From Salinimicrobium profundisediminis (GTDB lineage Bacteria > Bacteroidota > Bacteroidia > Flavobacteriales > Flavobacteriaceae), in contig NZ_JAPJDA010000011.1 in assembly GCF_026241755.1 (NCBI RefSeq), forward strand, positions 42,732-106,731: DNA of 64,000 bases, in the 5' to 3' direction. A model generated the notes under the pieces. The model ran no database searches and was not told the origin of the DNA. It worked only from the letters and a program-made list of their open reading frames with translations. This document shows positions 9,654 through 19,482 of the stretch, one piece after another (the stretch's first letter is position 1; each line of letters begins with the position of its first letter). Made by a program: the position numbers and the translations under genes.

Positions 9654-11669
9654 TTGAACACTGCAATCATTCGGCTTACCATTTTGCTGCTGCTGGGAAC
9701 ATGCATCGGCTTTTATTTGGAGCTCTCGCTAAAAATGGCATTTTTGGCACTGCTGCCGGGAATCCTATTATTTCTCCTGACTTTTATTAGAGCCCGAAAA
9801 TTGCTTTTCCCAGATCTTTTCTTCGGAAGCAGTGTCGCCCTCCTCTTTTTTCTCTTCGGAATTTTTTCTGCAAGCCTTCACCTTCCCAAAAACCAGCCAC
9901 AGCACTACATTAACAAGATTTCTTCGGAAGAAATACCACTTCTGAAGCTAAATATCCTGGAAACACTAAAACCCGATCGCTACAGCGATAAATATTTTGC
10001 TGAAGTGAACGCGGTCAACGGAAAATCTGCGCACGGAAAGCTTCTGCTATTGATTCCAAAAGACAGTCTTAAAATGCCATTTTTGGAAGGTGAGCATCTA
10101 CTTATTTCTTCCACTTTAGCCCCCATCCCCGCGCCCCTCAATCCACACCAGTTCGATTATGCTGCTTTTATGAACAGAAAAGGAATTTGGCGACAGGCCA
10201 ATCTCCGCCATGGAGTTTCAAAAACCCTGCATAAAAAAGAATCCGGAATAAAAGTAGCAGCGGCAAACTTAAGGCGTGAAATCACTTTAGCACTTAAAAA
10301 GAATAATTTTAAGCAGGAGGAACTTTCTTTGGTACAGGCACTGCTGCTGGGTCAAAAACAGGATATTTCAGCGCAGACCTACAACAATTTTGCAGCTGCA
10401 GGAGCCATACACATCCTCGCGGTATCGGGCCTGCATGTGGGAATCATTTTATTGATGTTACACTGGCTTTTTAAACCTCTTACAAGTCTCAAAAATGGCA
10501 AATTCTTAAAGACTTTCCTGGTCATTTTATGCCTCTGGGGCTTTGCTGTTCTGGCAGGACTTTCGCCCTCGGTGGTGCGGGCAGTGACCATGTTCAGCTT
10601 TATTGCCGTGGGCCTGGAAATTAAACGACGTACCGGAACCCTCAATTCCATCTTCCTTTCGCTGCTCCTACTGCTACTCATAAAGCCGGGATGGATCTTT
10701 GAAGTCGGTTTTCAACTGAGCTATCTGGCGGTGCTTTCTATTGTGCTTTTTCAGCCTTTGTTTAACAGGCTATACGCTCCTACAAACCGCATTGTAAAAT
10801 ATCTTTGGGATTTACTCAGCGTTACGCTTGCTGCGCAAATAGGAGTATTGCCCCTAAGCCTCTATTATTTCCACCAGTTTCCCGGCCTCTTCTTTCTCAC
10901 AAACCTGCTCATCCTTCCGTTCCTGGGTCTCATTCTTATTGTGGGCGTGCTGGTCATCTTTTTGGCTGTTGTAGATGTACTGCCCTCTTTTATTGCTGAA
11001 ACCTACGGAATCATCATCAAAATCCTGATTAAAACCGTGGACTGGATTGCCGGGCACGAACAATTCCTCTTTAAAGACATTGCCTTCAGTTTACCGGAAG
11101 TATGGAGCTGGTATTTCTTTCTTTTCGCTGCATTTCTGCTATGGAAAAACTTCAGCTATAAAAGCCTCATCCCTGTACTTATTTCAGTAATAATCCTGCA
11201 ATTGGTTTATATTTCTTCCGAAGTAAATAGGGAGAATCGGCTTATTGTTTTTCACAAAAGCCGAAGCAGCCTGATAGCACAACAAAATAGTGAACGATTA
11301 AAGCTTTACCACAACCTCACAACACCTGCGAAAGACCTGAAGCTAATTCAAAATTTCATGGTGGGAGAAGATCTTCAACAAATCAGGGAAGTGCCACTTC
11401 AAAATATATACCTTCAAAAAAGGCATTTTTTAGTGGTGACTGACAGTAGCGGAATCTTTCCGAAGCAAACGCCTTTGAACACTCACCTGCTACTTTCGGG
11501 CACTCCCAGGATCAACCTGGAGCGGGTATTAATGAATTTTAAACCTGAAGTGATCATTGCCGATGGCAGTAATTATCCTGCGGTTATAAAAAGGTGGGAG
11601 AAAACTGCAAGCGCGAACCACATTACATTTTTCTACACCGGTGAAGACGGGGCTTATATCCTGGAATAA
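9654..11669 (+). CDS. comEC: ComEC/Rec2 family DNA-uptake channel
   Basis: A 671-residue polytopic protein of the ComEC family, the inner-membrane channel that takes up single-stranded DNA. It shows an N-terminal DUF4131-type part, the ComEC competence core (AAAGAIHILAVSGLHVGII, GLSPSVVRAVTM, GWIFEVGFQLSYLAVL) and a short C-terminal region that lacks an obvious metallo-beta-lactamase motif, as in many Bacteroidota. The start is a TTG, the only one that keeps the first membrane segment; no in-frame ATG precedes it. The gene carries two exact copies of the dispersed AAAATG-S-CATTTTT palindrome (about 9731 and 10071) and one degenerate copy (about 11412). Confidence 0.9.
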   Translation: MNTAIIRLTILLLLGTCIGFYLELSLKMAFLALLPGILLFLLTFIRARKLLFPDLFFGSSVALLFFLFGIFSASLHLPKNQPQHYINKISSEEIPLLKLNILETLKPDRYSDKYFAEVNAVNGKSAHGKLLLLIPKDSLKMPFLEGEHLLISSTLAPIPAPLNPHQFDYAAFMNRKGIWRQANLRHGVSKTLHKKESGIKVAAANLRREITLALKKNNFKQEELSLVQALLLGQKQDISAQTYNNFAAAGAIHILAVSGLHVGIILLMLHWLFKPLTSLKNGKFLKTFLVILCLWGFAVLAGLSPSVVRAVTMFSFIAVGLEIKRRTGTLNSIFLSLLLLLLIKPGWIFEVGFQLSYLAVLSIVLFQPLFNRLYAPTNRIVKYLWDLLSVTLAAQIGVLPLSLYYFHQFPGLFFLTNLLILPFLGLILIVGVLVIFLAVVDVLPSFIAETYGIIIKILIKTVDWIAGHEQFLFKDIAFSLPEVWSWYFFLFAAFLLWKNFSYKSLIPVLISVIILQLVYISSEVNRENRLIVFHKSRSSLIAQQNSERLKLYHNLTTPAKDLKLIQNFMVGEDLQQIREVPLQNIYLQKRHFLVVTDSSGIFPKQTPLNTHLLLSGTPRINLERVLMNFKPEVIIADGSNYPAVIKRWEKTASANHITFFYTGEDGAYILE

Positions 11670-11727
11670 AAAAAGGCCTCACCAGTTTTAAAAACCCGGG
11701 AGACCAGAAATTTCATGTTCAAAAAAG

Positions 11728-12279
11728 CTATTTTGAATCTGTAAATTCATTTTCGAAAGCCGCGGAATATTCCTGGAAAGCTTCGGGACTGGTTATTTTC
11801 TTGTAATCTTCATCTACGAACATCTTTAAAAACAGCTCGAGCTGCTGCGGGGTGCGGTACCCGGGAATTGGCCCTATGAGGTTAGCCTCTTCATCAAAAA
11901 AGACCAGACTTGGGTAGCCGGTGATCTTCATGGCCCTTGCAAAATCATGTTGACTATTTCGACCTCTTCTCTTAGGATCGTAATTAGGGTTTTTAAAGGA
12001 CATATCCTGGTAATTGATCTCCTCGGTACCTTCAGCATTGAATTTTACTGGATAATAATGCCGGTTGATGTATTTAATGACATCTTTATTTGAAAAAGTG
12101 TTCTTATCGAGCATCTTGCACGGGCCACACCAGGTGGTATAGGCATCCATGAATATTTTTTTAGGCGCTTTCTTTTGAGCTTCAAGGGCCTCATTCATGG
12201 TCATCCACTTGATCTCCTGCCCCAGCATGGCAGAAGCCGAAAACAGCAAAACAGCAAGGCTAAGAATAATTTTCTTCAT
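11728..12279 (-). CDS. Secreted thioredoxin-family protein
   Basis: A 183-residue protein with a signal peptide (ending near SASAMLGQ) and a thioredoxin fold with WCGPC active site (Cys51, Cys54). It is likely a periplasmic thiol-disulfide reductase. The open frame extends 28 residues further upstream, but the Met of MKKIILSLAVLLF gives a proper signal peptide and avoids the upstream terminator, so that start is used. It is separated from the preceding POT transporter by a terminator and so is probably transcribed alone. A degenerate palindrome (TTCAAAA arms) covers its stop region. Confidence 0.85.
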   Translation of the reverse strand: MKKIILSLAVLLFSASAMLGQEIKWMTMNEALEAQKKAPKKIFMDAYTTWCGPCKMLDKNTFSNKDVIKYINRHYYPVKFNAEGTEEINYQDMSFKNPNYDPKRRGRNSQHDFARAMKITGYPSLVFFDEEANLIGPIPGYRTPQQLELFLKMFVDEDYKKITSPEAFQEYSAAFENEFTDSK

Positions 12280-12320
12280 ACTTTTTCTTTGTCTTTTAGC
12301 AATAGTCATTCCGAAATTTT

Positions 12321-12352
12321 CAAAAAAACTACGCCCTCGGGAATGAGGGCGT
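12321..12352 (-). terminator. Terminator after the peptidase/POT operon
   Basis: An 8-bp GC-rich perfect stem (ACGCCCTC / GAGGGCGT) with a 6-nt loop. On the minus strand it is followed by a run of seven T, 24 bp past the stop of the second POT transporter and before the thioredoxin gene. Confidence 0.8.
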
Positions 12353-12376
12353 AAAAATAGCATTTTAGGGAGGAAA

Positions 12377-14164
12377 TTATTTAACCCCGTGCATCAATTT
12401 CTTTAGTAAAGGATTCAATACTGCCACTAAAACCCCGGCGCTGATAGGAACAACAGTAAAAATAAGAAAGAAAGTAGAGAGGCTGTATTGTTGTGTAATC
12501 TCATCGATCATACCCCCAAAAGAACCGGCCAGTTTGTTCCCAATCGCAATAGCCAGGTACCACATCCCAAACATAAAGGCAATCATCCTTGCCGGCACAA
12601 GCTTACTTACATAAGAAAGACCAAGTGGAGAAAGACAAAGTTCGCCCAGTGTGTGGAAAAGATATGCGAGAATAAGCCAGATCATACTTACTTTGGCTCC
12701 TTCGGCTACACCACTTGACCCAAAGGCCAGCAATCCGAAGCCAATCCCGAGCAGGATCAAACCAAAGCTGTACTTCCATGCTGCGGAAGGATTGTACTTG
12801 CTTTCCCACCATTTTGAGAAGAAAGAGGCAAATACGATAATAAAGAATGAGTTGAGAATACTGAACCATGAAACAGTGATTTCAGTCGCGTCTCCCTGGA
12901 ATTCTCTTACAAGCATCCAGATCACGATAGCCCAAATTATTCCGAAGCAAATTACCAGGACAACATTAGATCCCAGCACTCGCTTATGAGTCTGCTTCCA
13001 TAACAAATACAAAACCCAGGTGATGATCATGAGCGGCACCACCGTAAGGAGCGTATTAAAAACATTGAAAACAGTGGCGCCTGCGCCCACTAAAACCCTG
13101 TCTACAGAGTCTCGTGCAAAGATGATGAGGGAAGTAGCTCCCTGCTCAAAAGACATCCAGAAGAAAACCGTGAAAAATGCGAAGATAATTACAGCGATCA
13201 TCCGGTCGCGTACCACTTTAGCATATCGTGAGATACGGGAAATGACCAGGACCAGAAACAGCCCGAGGCCAATTAATGCCAACCCTAGTGGTCCCGAAAA
13301 AGGCTCCCCCTGAAAGTCGAAAGGCATAACAGCCGGAAGTAAATTTAGATTAGCGATTCTGGAAACCGGATCGTTGATCAAATACAACAACCCTATAACT
13401 GAAGTAGCAACCACCAGAATCTTGTCTAAAAGCGTGAATGGGTTGTGAGAATGATCTTTTACTCCAGATGCTTCTTCTTTAGCCTTTTCTTCGGCAAGTT
13501 TAGCTTTATCGGGCACCCCACCTATGTTACCAAAGAGAGGTTTTGCCAGCCAGAACTGCAGGGTTCCAAGGAACATAAAGATACCAGCAAGACCAAAGCC
13601 CCAGCTCCATCCTACTCTTTCGGCCAGGTAGCCGCATAACATCATTCCGAAGAAAGCCCCGGCATTTACGCCCATGTAGAATATGGTGTAAGCCCCATCT
13701 TTCTTATCGGGCTTACCATCATACATTTCAGAAATAATCGAGGTAATATTGGGCTTAAAGAAACCTGTTCCTATAACCAGCAACGCAAGCCCAAAGTACA
13801 GGGAGAATTCGGTTTCTAACGCCATAGAAGCATGCCCCAGGGTCATAATTGCAGCACCAATAACCACCGCCCAGCGATAGCCGGTAATTTTATCGGCAAT
13901 GATACCACCTGCAATAGGGGTAAGGTAAAGTAAACCTGCATAGGTCCCAAAAAGGGCACCTGCGTTCTCTGCACTCCAACCCCATCCGGGATTATCAACA
14001 CCCACAATTGCCATTGTAAGGAAGTTGATGAGGAGCACCCGCATCCCGTAGAACGAGAAGCGCTCCCACATCTCTGTAAAGAAAAGAACAAATAGGCCGG
14101 CGGGATGGCCCAAAACTTTTGATTTAAAGAAATCGTTCTCTGCCGCTGGAACCGTAGCTGCCAT
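12377..14164 (-). CDS. Proton-dependent oligopeptide transporter (POT/PTR2), second copy
   Basis: A 595-residue major facilitator protein of the POT family, importing di- or tripeptides with protons. The N-terminal POT signature is clear (FFTEMWERFSFYGMRVLL), as is the helix-5 region IFYMGVNAGAFFG. About 14 membrane segments, with a longer central insert than its neighbour. Its start overlaps the stop of the upstream POT gene by 1 bp, within an operon with a DPP-IV peptidase. The two POT proteins are clearly diverged, so this is an old duplication. Confidence 0.92.
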   Translation of the reverse strand: MAATVPAAENDFFKSKVLGHPAGLFVLFFTEMWERFSFYGMRVLLINFLTMAIVGVDNPGWGWSAENAGALFGTYAGLLYLTPIAGGIIADKITGYRWAVVIGAAIMTLGHASMALETEFSLYFGLALLVIGTGFFKPNITSIISEMYDGKPDKKDGAYTIFYMGVNAGAFFGMMLCGYLAERVGWSWGFGLAGIFMFLGTLQFWLAKPLFGNIGGVPDKAKLAEEKAKEEASGVKDHSHNPFTLLDKILVVATSVIGLLYLINDPVSRIANLNLLPAVMPFDFQGEPFSGPLGLALIGLGLFLVLVISRISRYAKVVRDRMIAVIIFAFFTVFFWMSFEQGATSLIIFARDSVDRVLVGAGATVFNVFNTLLTVVPLMIITWVLYLLWKQTHKRVLGSNVVLVICFGIIWAIVIWMLVREFQGDATEITVSWFSILNSFFIIVFASFFSKWWESKYNPSAAWKYSFGLILLGIGFGLLAFGSSGVAEGAKVSMIWLILAYLFHTLGELCLSPLGLSYVSKLVPARMIAFMFGMWYLAIAIGNKLAGSFGGMIDEITQQYSLSTFFLIFTVVPISAGVLVAVLNPLLKKLMHGVK

Positions 14165-15759
14165 TATCTTCTTCTTTTATTTGCTTCTTTTTCTACAAGA
14201 TCATCGTCACCGAGTTCAAATTTTTCCTGCTGTGGTAACTCGCGCTCTTCATCTTCTACTCCGTGAGTAAGACGTTTAAGAGGCTTAAGCATTAACAGGA
14301 CAAGAATAGCAAAGGCAACGGTGAAGATGGTAATACCCATAAAGATGGTTCCATCACCAGCTTCAGAAGAATATTCTCCCACAATTCCCGCAACCTTGTT
14401 TCCAAGACCTGTCGCTGCAAAATAAACTCCCATCATTAAAGACGCGTATTTTACCGGTGCAAGCTTGGTAATGAATGAAAGTGCCACCGGCGACGAACTC
14501 AATTCTCCTATAGTGTGGAATAGATAAGCCAATACCAGCCAGTACATAGCCGAAGCTCCATTGTTCTGAAATTCCATAGAGGCAAATACCATGAAAACAA
14601 ATCCAAGCCCCATGATGATAACCCCAATTGCCATTTTAAAGATAGAAGAAGCTTCTTTACTCTTCAATTTTCTCTTAGCCCAGAAGTTGGCGACGATCAC
14701 TCCGAAAATAATAATGAAAAGTGCATTTAAAGACTGAAACCAGGAAGCAGGCACTTCGCTGCCTATCAATGGCAAGCTAAAAGGCAATGACCTGTCGGTT
14801 TTCTCTAGAGCATAGATATTCATAAGCCCACCGGCCTGTTCAAAAGCCCCCCAGAATACAATTACCAGGATAAACGAAAGCAGCATTACAACATACCTGT
14901 CTTTCATCACCTGCGTAGTAAGATCTTTATAAACCATGAGCATCATAGCCGTAACGAAGGTTAGGAATATGAATAGGAAACCGTAAGCTATGTCTATGGC
15001 AAGAAGATAATAAATTGAACCTGCCAGTAGCACAGCAGTGATTGTTAACTGTAGCGGAGATTTGAAAAGATCTTTGAACATCCCGCCAAAAGAAGCACCT
15101 GAATCTCTTTCAGCTTTTGAAAGTAAATTCCCTACTTCTGTAAGGTATTTTTGCCCCCACAGGTACACTAGAAGCCCAAGTGCCATGGCTATTCCTGCAA
15201 GACCGAAGCCCCAGTGCCATCCAATATTCTCACCTACATAACCTACAATTAAACTTGAAAGGAAAGCTCCCAGGTTGATCCCAATATAAAATATGGTAAA
15301 TCCTTTATCACGGCGAATGTCCCCTTCTTTGTAGAGACCTCCCACCATGGTAGAAATATTAGGTTTAAGCATTCCCACGCCGGCAATAATTAACCCAAGC
15401 CCGGTGTAGAATGCCCACATTTCTTCAACTGCGAGTATCCCGTGTCCTGCCACTAAAATTATTCCTCCCCACAGCACAGTTTTTTTCTGCCCCAGAAGTT
15501 TATCGGCTATTATCCCTCCCGGAATGGAAGCCACATATACCAGCATTGTGTACCATCCGTAAAGCGCCAAAGCTTCGGCATTGGTCCAGCCGAGACCGGC
15601 ATTTCCGCCCTGGGTAGCGCTAACAAGATAGAGTACGAGAATGGCGCGCATTCCGTAATAGGAAAAGCGCTCCCACATTTCAGTAAAAAATAAAATGTAT
15701 AGACCTACCGGGTGACCAAATAATTCACTCTTTTGAGGTGCTGTTGTTGCCTGTGCCAT
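14164..15759 (-). CDS. Proton-dependent oligopeptide transporter (POT/PTR2), first copy
   Basis: A 531-residue POT family transporter with the ExxER motif (FFTEMWERFSYYGMRAIL) used for proton coupling, the IFYIGINLGAF segment, and a charged C-terminal tail. It overlaps by single bases the DPP-IV-like peptidase gene before it and the second POT gene after it, so all three are co-translated. The arrangement suggests that dipeptides released outside the inner membrane by the peptidase are imported by these carriers. Confidence 0.93.
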   Translation of the reverse strand: MAQATTAPQKSELFGHPVGLYILFFTEMWERFSYYGMRAILVLYLVSATQGGNAGLGWTNAEALALYGWYTMLVYVASIPGGIIADKLLGQKKTVLWGGIILVAGHGILAVEEMWAFYTGLGLIIAGVGMLKPNISTMVGGLYKEGDIRRDKGFTIFYIGINLGAFLSSLIVGYVGENIGWHWGFGLAGIAMALGLLVYLWGQKYLTEVGNLLSKAERDSGASFGGMFKDLFKSPLQLTITAVLLAGSIYYLLAIDIAYGFLFIFLTFVTAMMLMVYKDLTTQVMKDRYVVMLLSFILVIVFWGAFEQAGGLMNIYALEKTDRSLPFSLPLIGSEVPASWFQSLNALFIIIFGVIVANFWAKRKLKSKEASSIFKMAIGVIIMGLGFVFMVFASMEFQNNGASAMYWLVLAYLFHTIGELSSSPVALSFITKLAPVKYASLMMGVYFAATGLGNKVAGIVGEYSSEAGDGTIFMGITIFTVAFAILVLLMLKPLKRLTHGVEDEERELPQQEKFELGDDDLVEKEANKRRR

Positions 15760-17960
15760 TATAGGGATGATTTGATATTAGAATTAACTTTTAGATTTTC
15801 TTCGATAAAGTTCGTCATGAGCGTATAAAGGTGCATACGGGTGTTACCACCGTAAATACCGTGATTCTTATCGGGATATATTGCCCAGTCAAACTGTTTG
15901 TTCGCCTGCACGAGGGCTTCTATCATTCTCATGGTATTTTGAACATGAACATTGTCATCTCCTGTACCATGAATAAGCAGGTAATCTCCTTTTAGCTTCT
16001 CCACATGATTGATGGGCGAATTCTCATCATATCCCGAAGGGTTCTCCTGCGGGGTAGTCATATACCTTTCGGTATAGATGCTGTCGTAAAATCTCCAGCT
16101 GGTAACCGGTGCCACTGCTATAGCCATTTTATAGACGTCATTACCTTTAAGAATGGCATTAGATGACATAAAACCTCCATAGCTCCAGCCCCAAATACCC
16201 ATGTTGTCTTCGTCTATGTAGTCTCTTGATCCAAGGATTCGTGCGGCTTCAATAATATCTTCCACTTCATATTTTCCAAGTTCCTTTTGGGTCACTTTTT
16301 TAAAGGCAGCACCTTGAAACCCGGTACCGCGAGGATCAATTCCCACTACAATATATCCTTTGCTGGCAAGCATTTGATACCAGTAGTCATTCGTGCTGTG
16401 AAAGCGGTTGCCTACTTCCTGAGAACCAGGTCCCGAATACTGCGAGACAAAAAGCGGATACTCTTTTGCAGGATCAAAACCAGCAGGCTTGATCATCCAC
16501 ATATTGAGATCGGCGCCATTTACCGCAAGAGTTGAGAATTCCTTAGGCACAATCTCATACTCTGCCATTTGCTCCAAAAGCTCCTCGTTATTGACAATCT
16601 CCCTTACAAGTTTCCCATTCTTTGCGAGGTGTAGGGTAAACTCATAAGGCGTAGTCGCGCTGTTGTAGCTGTTGATGAAGTAAGTAAAATCGGCACTAAA
16701 GTCGGCACTGTTTTGCCCCACCTTATCTGTAAGTTGTTTTTTATTCTTTCCGTTGGTCCTTACTGAAAACACATCACGATTGATGCTTCCGTTCTCGGTA
16801 CTTTGGTAGAAAATAGTTTTGGTTTTAGGATCAAGACCGTAGTAATTGGTCACCTCCCAGTTACCTCTGGTCACCTGATTTTTCAGTTTACCGTTCTTGT
16901 CGTAGAGATAAATGTGGTTCCAGCCATCCTTTTCACTGGTCCAGATGAAGCTGTTATCTTCCAAAAATGTCAAATTATCGGTCACATCTACGTAAGCTTC
17001 ATCGGTTTCTGTGAGCACTACTCCAGCTTTATTTGCTTCAGCATCAACAAATATTAGATCGAGCACATTTTGATGACGGTTAAGAACCTGTGCACTTAAC
17101 ACATTGGCATCATTGGTCCATTTTATCCGCGGAATATAAAAATCTTCGTAATCACCCAAATTCACGTCTGAAACTTCTTCCTGCTGAAGATCATAAATAT
17201 GAAGGCTTATTTCTGAATTTTTTTCTCCTGCTTTAGGGTATTTAAAGACTGTTTGGGTTTGGTAAAGATCCTGCCCGTAAACATCCATAGAGAATTCGGG
17301 GACTTCAGTTTCGTCGAACTTCAAAAAAGCGATTTTATCACCAGATTTATTCCACTGAAAAGCGCGCACAAAAGAAAATTCTTCTTCATACACCCAATCG
17401 GCCACCCCGTTGATGATCTTGTTCATCTCCCCGTCGGTAGTCACCTGCGCCACTTTTCCGGAGGAAAGATCTTTCACGAAAATGTCATTTTTGAATACAT
17501 AAGCAACCTTCTCCCCATTTGGCGACAGGGTAGGTTCCTTGATTTTTTCTTCTGAAATCTTTTTCAGTTCATTCGTTTGCAGGTCGTACACGTAAAAGAT
17601 CCCGCGGGTAGAGTGCCTGTAGATAGATTCAATCTCTGTGCCCAGCACCAGTTTAGATTCATTTTCACTGAATTCATATTCCGAAAAATATTGAATTTCC
17701 TCAAGATCTTTACTGTTAAGAATAGTTCTTGTCTTTTCACCGGTCTTGTAAGAATAAGCATCTATGGCTGATGTGCCTGCACTACGATCAAAATTAAGCA
17801 CCACATACTCTTCTCCATTATTGAGAGATTGCAGGGCTTCCATTCTTTCCTGCCGGAATGTTCCTCCCCAAATGTCTTCAAGTGTAATTGCTTTTTTCTG
17901 CGCAGTGAGAACCGTTGTAGCCAAAAGAAAAAGGGCCAAAAACCCGTAGGTCAACTTCAT
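15759..17960 (-). CDS. Dipeptidyl peptidase IV-type S9 family serine peptidase
   Basis: A 733-residue secreted peptidase: signal peptide (cleavage near VLTAQ), an N-terminal beta-propeller (DPPIV_N) and a C-terminal alpha/beta-hydrolase domain. The catalytic triad is visible: Ser593 (GWSYGGF), Asp668 or 669 (GDDNVHV) and His700 (KNHGIYGG). The propeller has the paired-Glu pattern typical of DPP-IV (DWVYEEEFSFVRAF), which holds the substrate N-terminus. It likely removes X-Pro or X-Ala dipeptides in the periplasm. It leads the operon with two POT transporters and carries an AAAATG-T-CATTTTT palindrome variant at about 17479. Confidence 0.93.
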   Translation of the reverse strand: MKLTYGFLALFLLATTVLTAQKKAITLEDIWGGTFRQERMEALQSLNNGEEYVVLNFDRSAGTSAIDAYSYKTGEKTRTILNSKDLEEIQYFSEYEFSENESKLVLGTEIESIYRHSTRGIFYVYDLQTNELKKISEEKIKEPTLSPNGEKVAYVFKNDIFVKDLSSGKVAQVTTDGEMNKIINGVADWVYEEEFSFVRAFQWNKSGDKIAFLKFDETEVPEFSMDVYGQDLYQTQTVFKYPKAGEKNSEISLHIYDLQQEEVSDVNLGDYEDFYIPRIKWTNDANVLSAQVLNRHQNVLDLIFVDAEANKAGVVLTETDEAYVDVTDNLTFLEDNSFIWTSEKDGWNHIYLYDKNGKLKNQVTRGNWEVTNYYGLDPKTKTIFYQSTENGSINRDVFSVRTNGKNKKQLTDKVGQNSADFSADFTYFINSYNSATTPYEFTLHLAKNGKLVREIVNNEELLEQMAEYEIVPKEFSTLAVNGADLNMWMIKPAGFDPAKEYPLFVSQYSGPGSQEVGNRFHSTNDYWYQMLASKGYIVVGIDPRGTGFQGAAFKKVTQKELGKYEVEDIIEAARILGSRDYIDEDNMGIWGWSYGGFMSSNAILKGNDVYKMAIAVAPVTSWRFYDSIYTERYMTTPQENPSGYDENSPINHVEKLKGDYLLIHGTGDDNVHVQNTMRMIEALVQANKQFDWAIYPDKNHGIYGGNTRMHLYTLMTNFIEENLKVNSNIKSSL

Positions 17961-18141
17961 TTTTTGCGTTTAAAAAATTTGCTTGCCAAGTTTAGTAAAA
18001 ATTCGGCTAAAAAACAGGCTTTCTGCTGTTAAATCATAAGAAGATGTTAATGAACCGAATGAGTGTAGATGTGCAAATCTGTAAGTTTTGCTCCCTCTGC
18101 TCCAGAAATTCTAACAGCTGCCATGTTTCTTACAGTAATTG

Positions 18142-18149
18142 TATCTTTG
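18142..18149 (+). promoter_or_regulatory. Candidate Bacteroidota -7 box of the mevalonate genes
   Basis: TATCTTTG fits the TAnnTTTG consensus of the main Bacteroidota sigma factor and stands 19 bp before the ATG. No clear -33 TTG is seen at the right distance. The box lies downstream of an in-frame upstream ATG (18139), which argues for the later start. Confidence 0.5.
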
Positions 18150-18168
18150 TGCTCTCAAATTTCACATA

Positions 18169-19482
18169 ATGATCACACCTATTTCGGGCTTTTCCAAACT
18201 GTCAAAAGAGGAGAAAATTGACTGGCTTAGCCAAACATACCTGGCTCACAATACAAACGCCAGGAAGATCTTAACCCAGTACTGGAACCCCGACTCCGGC
18301 CTGCAACAGCTCCACGAAGAGTTTACAGAGAACACCCTGTCAAATTACTACCTGCCTTTTGGGCTTGCCCCCAATTTTCTTATCAATGACCGGCTTTATG
18401 CGGTACCCATGGCTATAGAAGAAAGCTCGGTAATTGCTGCGGCGAGCAAAGCAGCCAAATTCTGGAGTGACAGGGGCGGTTTTAAAGCTGAAGTTTTGGG
18501 AACAGAAAAGATAGGGCAGGTACATTTCATGTACTCTGGAGACGGGAAAAAGCTGGAGCATTTTTTCAATAGCATCAAATCAACATTACTTGAAGCAGTA
18601 GCTCCCCTCACCAAAAACATGGAGAAGCGCGGCGGCGGAGTAATGAATATGGAGCTGCGTGACAAAACAAAGCTACTCGACAATTACTACCAACTGCACT
18701 GCACTTTTGAGACTAAAGACTCTATGGGTGCAAATTTCATCAACTCCTGCCTGGAGCGTTTTGCTGAAACTTTTCGTGAAGCAGCTAAGAGCCATGAGGC
18801 TTTTAACGCTACCGAAAAGGAGATAGAGATCGTGATGAGCATTCTTTCTAATTACGTACCCGGTTGTATCGTAAAAGCTGAAGTTTCCTGCCCGGTAACA
18901 GCGTTGGCCGATCAGGGCATGAGCGGGGAAGATTTCGCTGCAAAATTTGTTAGGGCCCTCAAGATCGCTGAAGTTGAGCCCTACAGGGCGGTGACCCACA
19001 ACAAAGGCATCATGAACGGAATTGACGCGGTAGTACTGGCCACAGGAAACGATTTTAGAGCGGTAGAAGCAGGTATTCATGCTTATGCCTCAAAAGATGG
19101 GAAATACAGCAGCCTTACCCACGCCGAAGTACACGATGGACAATTCAGGTTTTGGATGGAGATTCCGTTGGCCCTGGGAACGGTAGGTGGTCTCACGGCA
19201 TTACATCCGCTTTCAAAGATCGCTTTGGAAATTCTGCAAAAACCTTCAGCCGAAGAACTTATGAAAATAGTGGCAGTAGCCGGCCTGGCACAAAATTTTG
19301 CCGCCGTAAAGTCACTTATCACCACAGGAATTCAGCAGGGACATATGAAAATGCACCTTATGAATATCCTCAACCAATTCCAGGCAACAACACAGGAAAA
19401 AGAAGTGCTAACAAGCTATTTTAAGAACCACAATGTTTCGCACAGCGCAGTGGAGCAGCAACTTGAAAAACTGAGAAGCTAA
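18169..19482 (+). CDS. mvaA: Hydroxymethylglutaryl-CoA reductase, class II
   Basis: A 437-residue HMG-CoA reductase. The DSMGANFINS segment and GTVGGLTALHPLSKIALEIL are class II features. In organisms with the mevalonate route it makes mevalonate for isoprenoids. The frame is open 10 residues further up, but the promoter box lies inside that extension, so the Met of MITPISGFSKL is preferred. It overlaps by 1 bp the following GHMP kinase gene, another mevalonate-pathway protein, which supports a biosynthetic rather than degradative role. Confidence 0.93.
   Translation: MITPISGFSKLSKEEKIDWLSQTYLAHNTNARKILTQYWNPDSGLQQLHEEFTENTLSNYYLPFGLAPNFLINDRLYAVPMAIEESSVIAAASKAAKFWSDRGGFKAEVLGTEKIGQVHFMYSGDGKKLEHFFNSIKSTLLEAVAPLTKNMEKRGGGVMNMELRDKTKLLDNYYQLHCTFETKDSMGANFINSCLERFAETFREAAKSHEAFNATEKEIEIVMSILSNYVPGCIVKAEVSCPVTALADQGMSGEDFAAKFVRALKIAEVEPYRAVTHNKGIMNGIDAVVLATGNDFRAVEAGIHAYASKDGKYSSLTHAEVHDGQFRFWMEIPLALGTVGGLTALHPLSKIALEILQKPSAEELMKIVAVAGLAQNFAAVKSLITTGIQQGHMKMHLMNILNQFQATTQEKEVLTSYFKNHNVSHSAVEQQLEKLRS

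Noticed and set aside
12377..15759. Recent tandem duplication of a POT gene
   Set aside because: The two proteins differ in length and through most of their sequence, so they are old paralogues, not a fresh copy.
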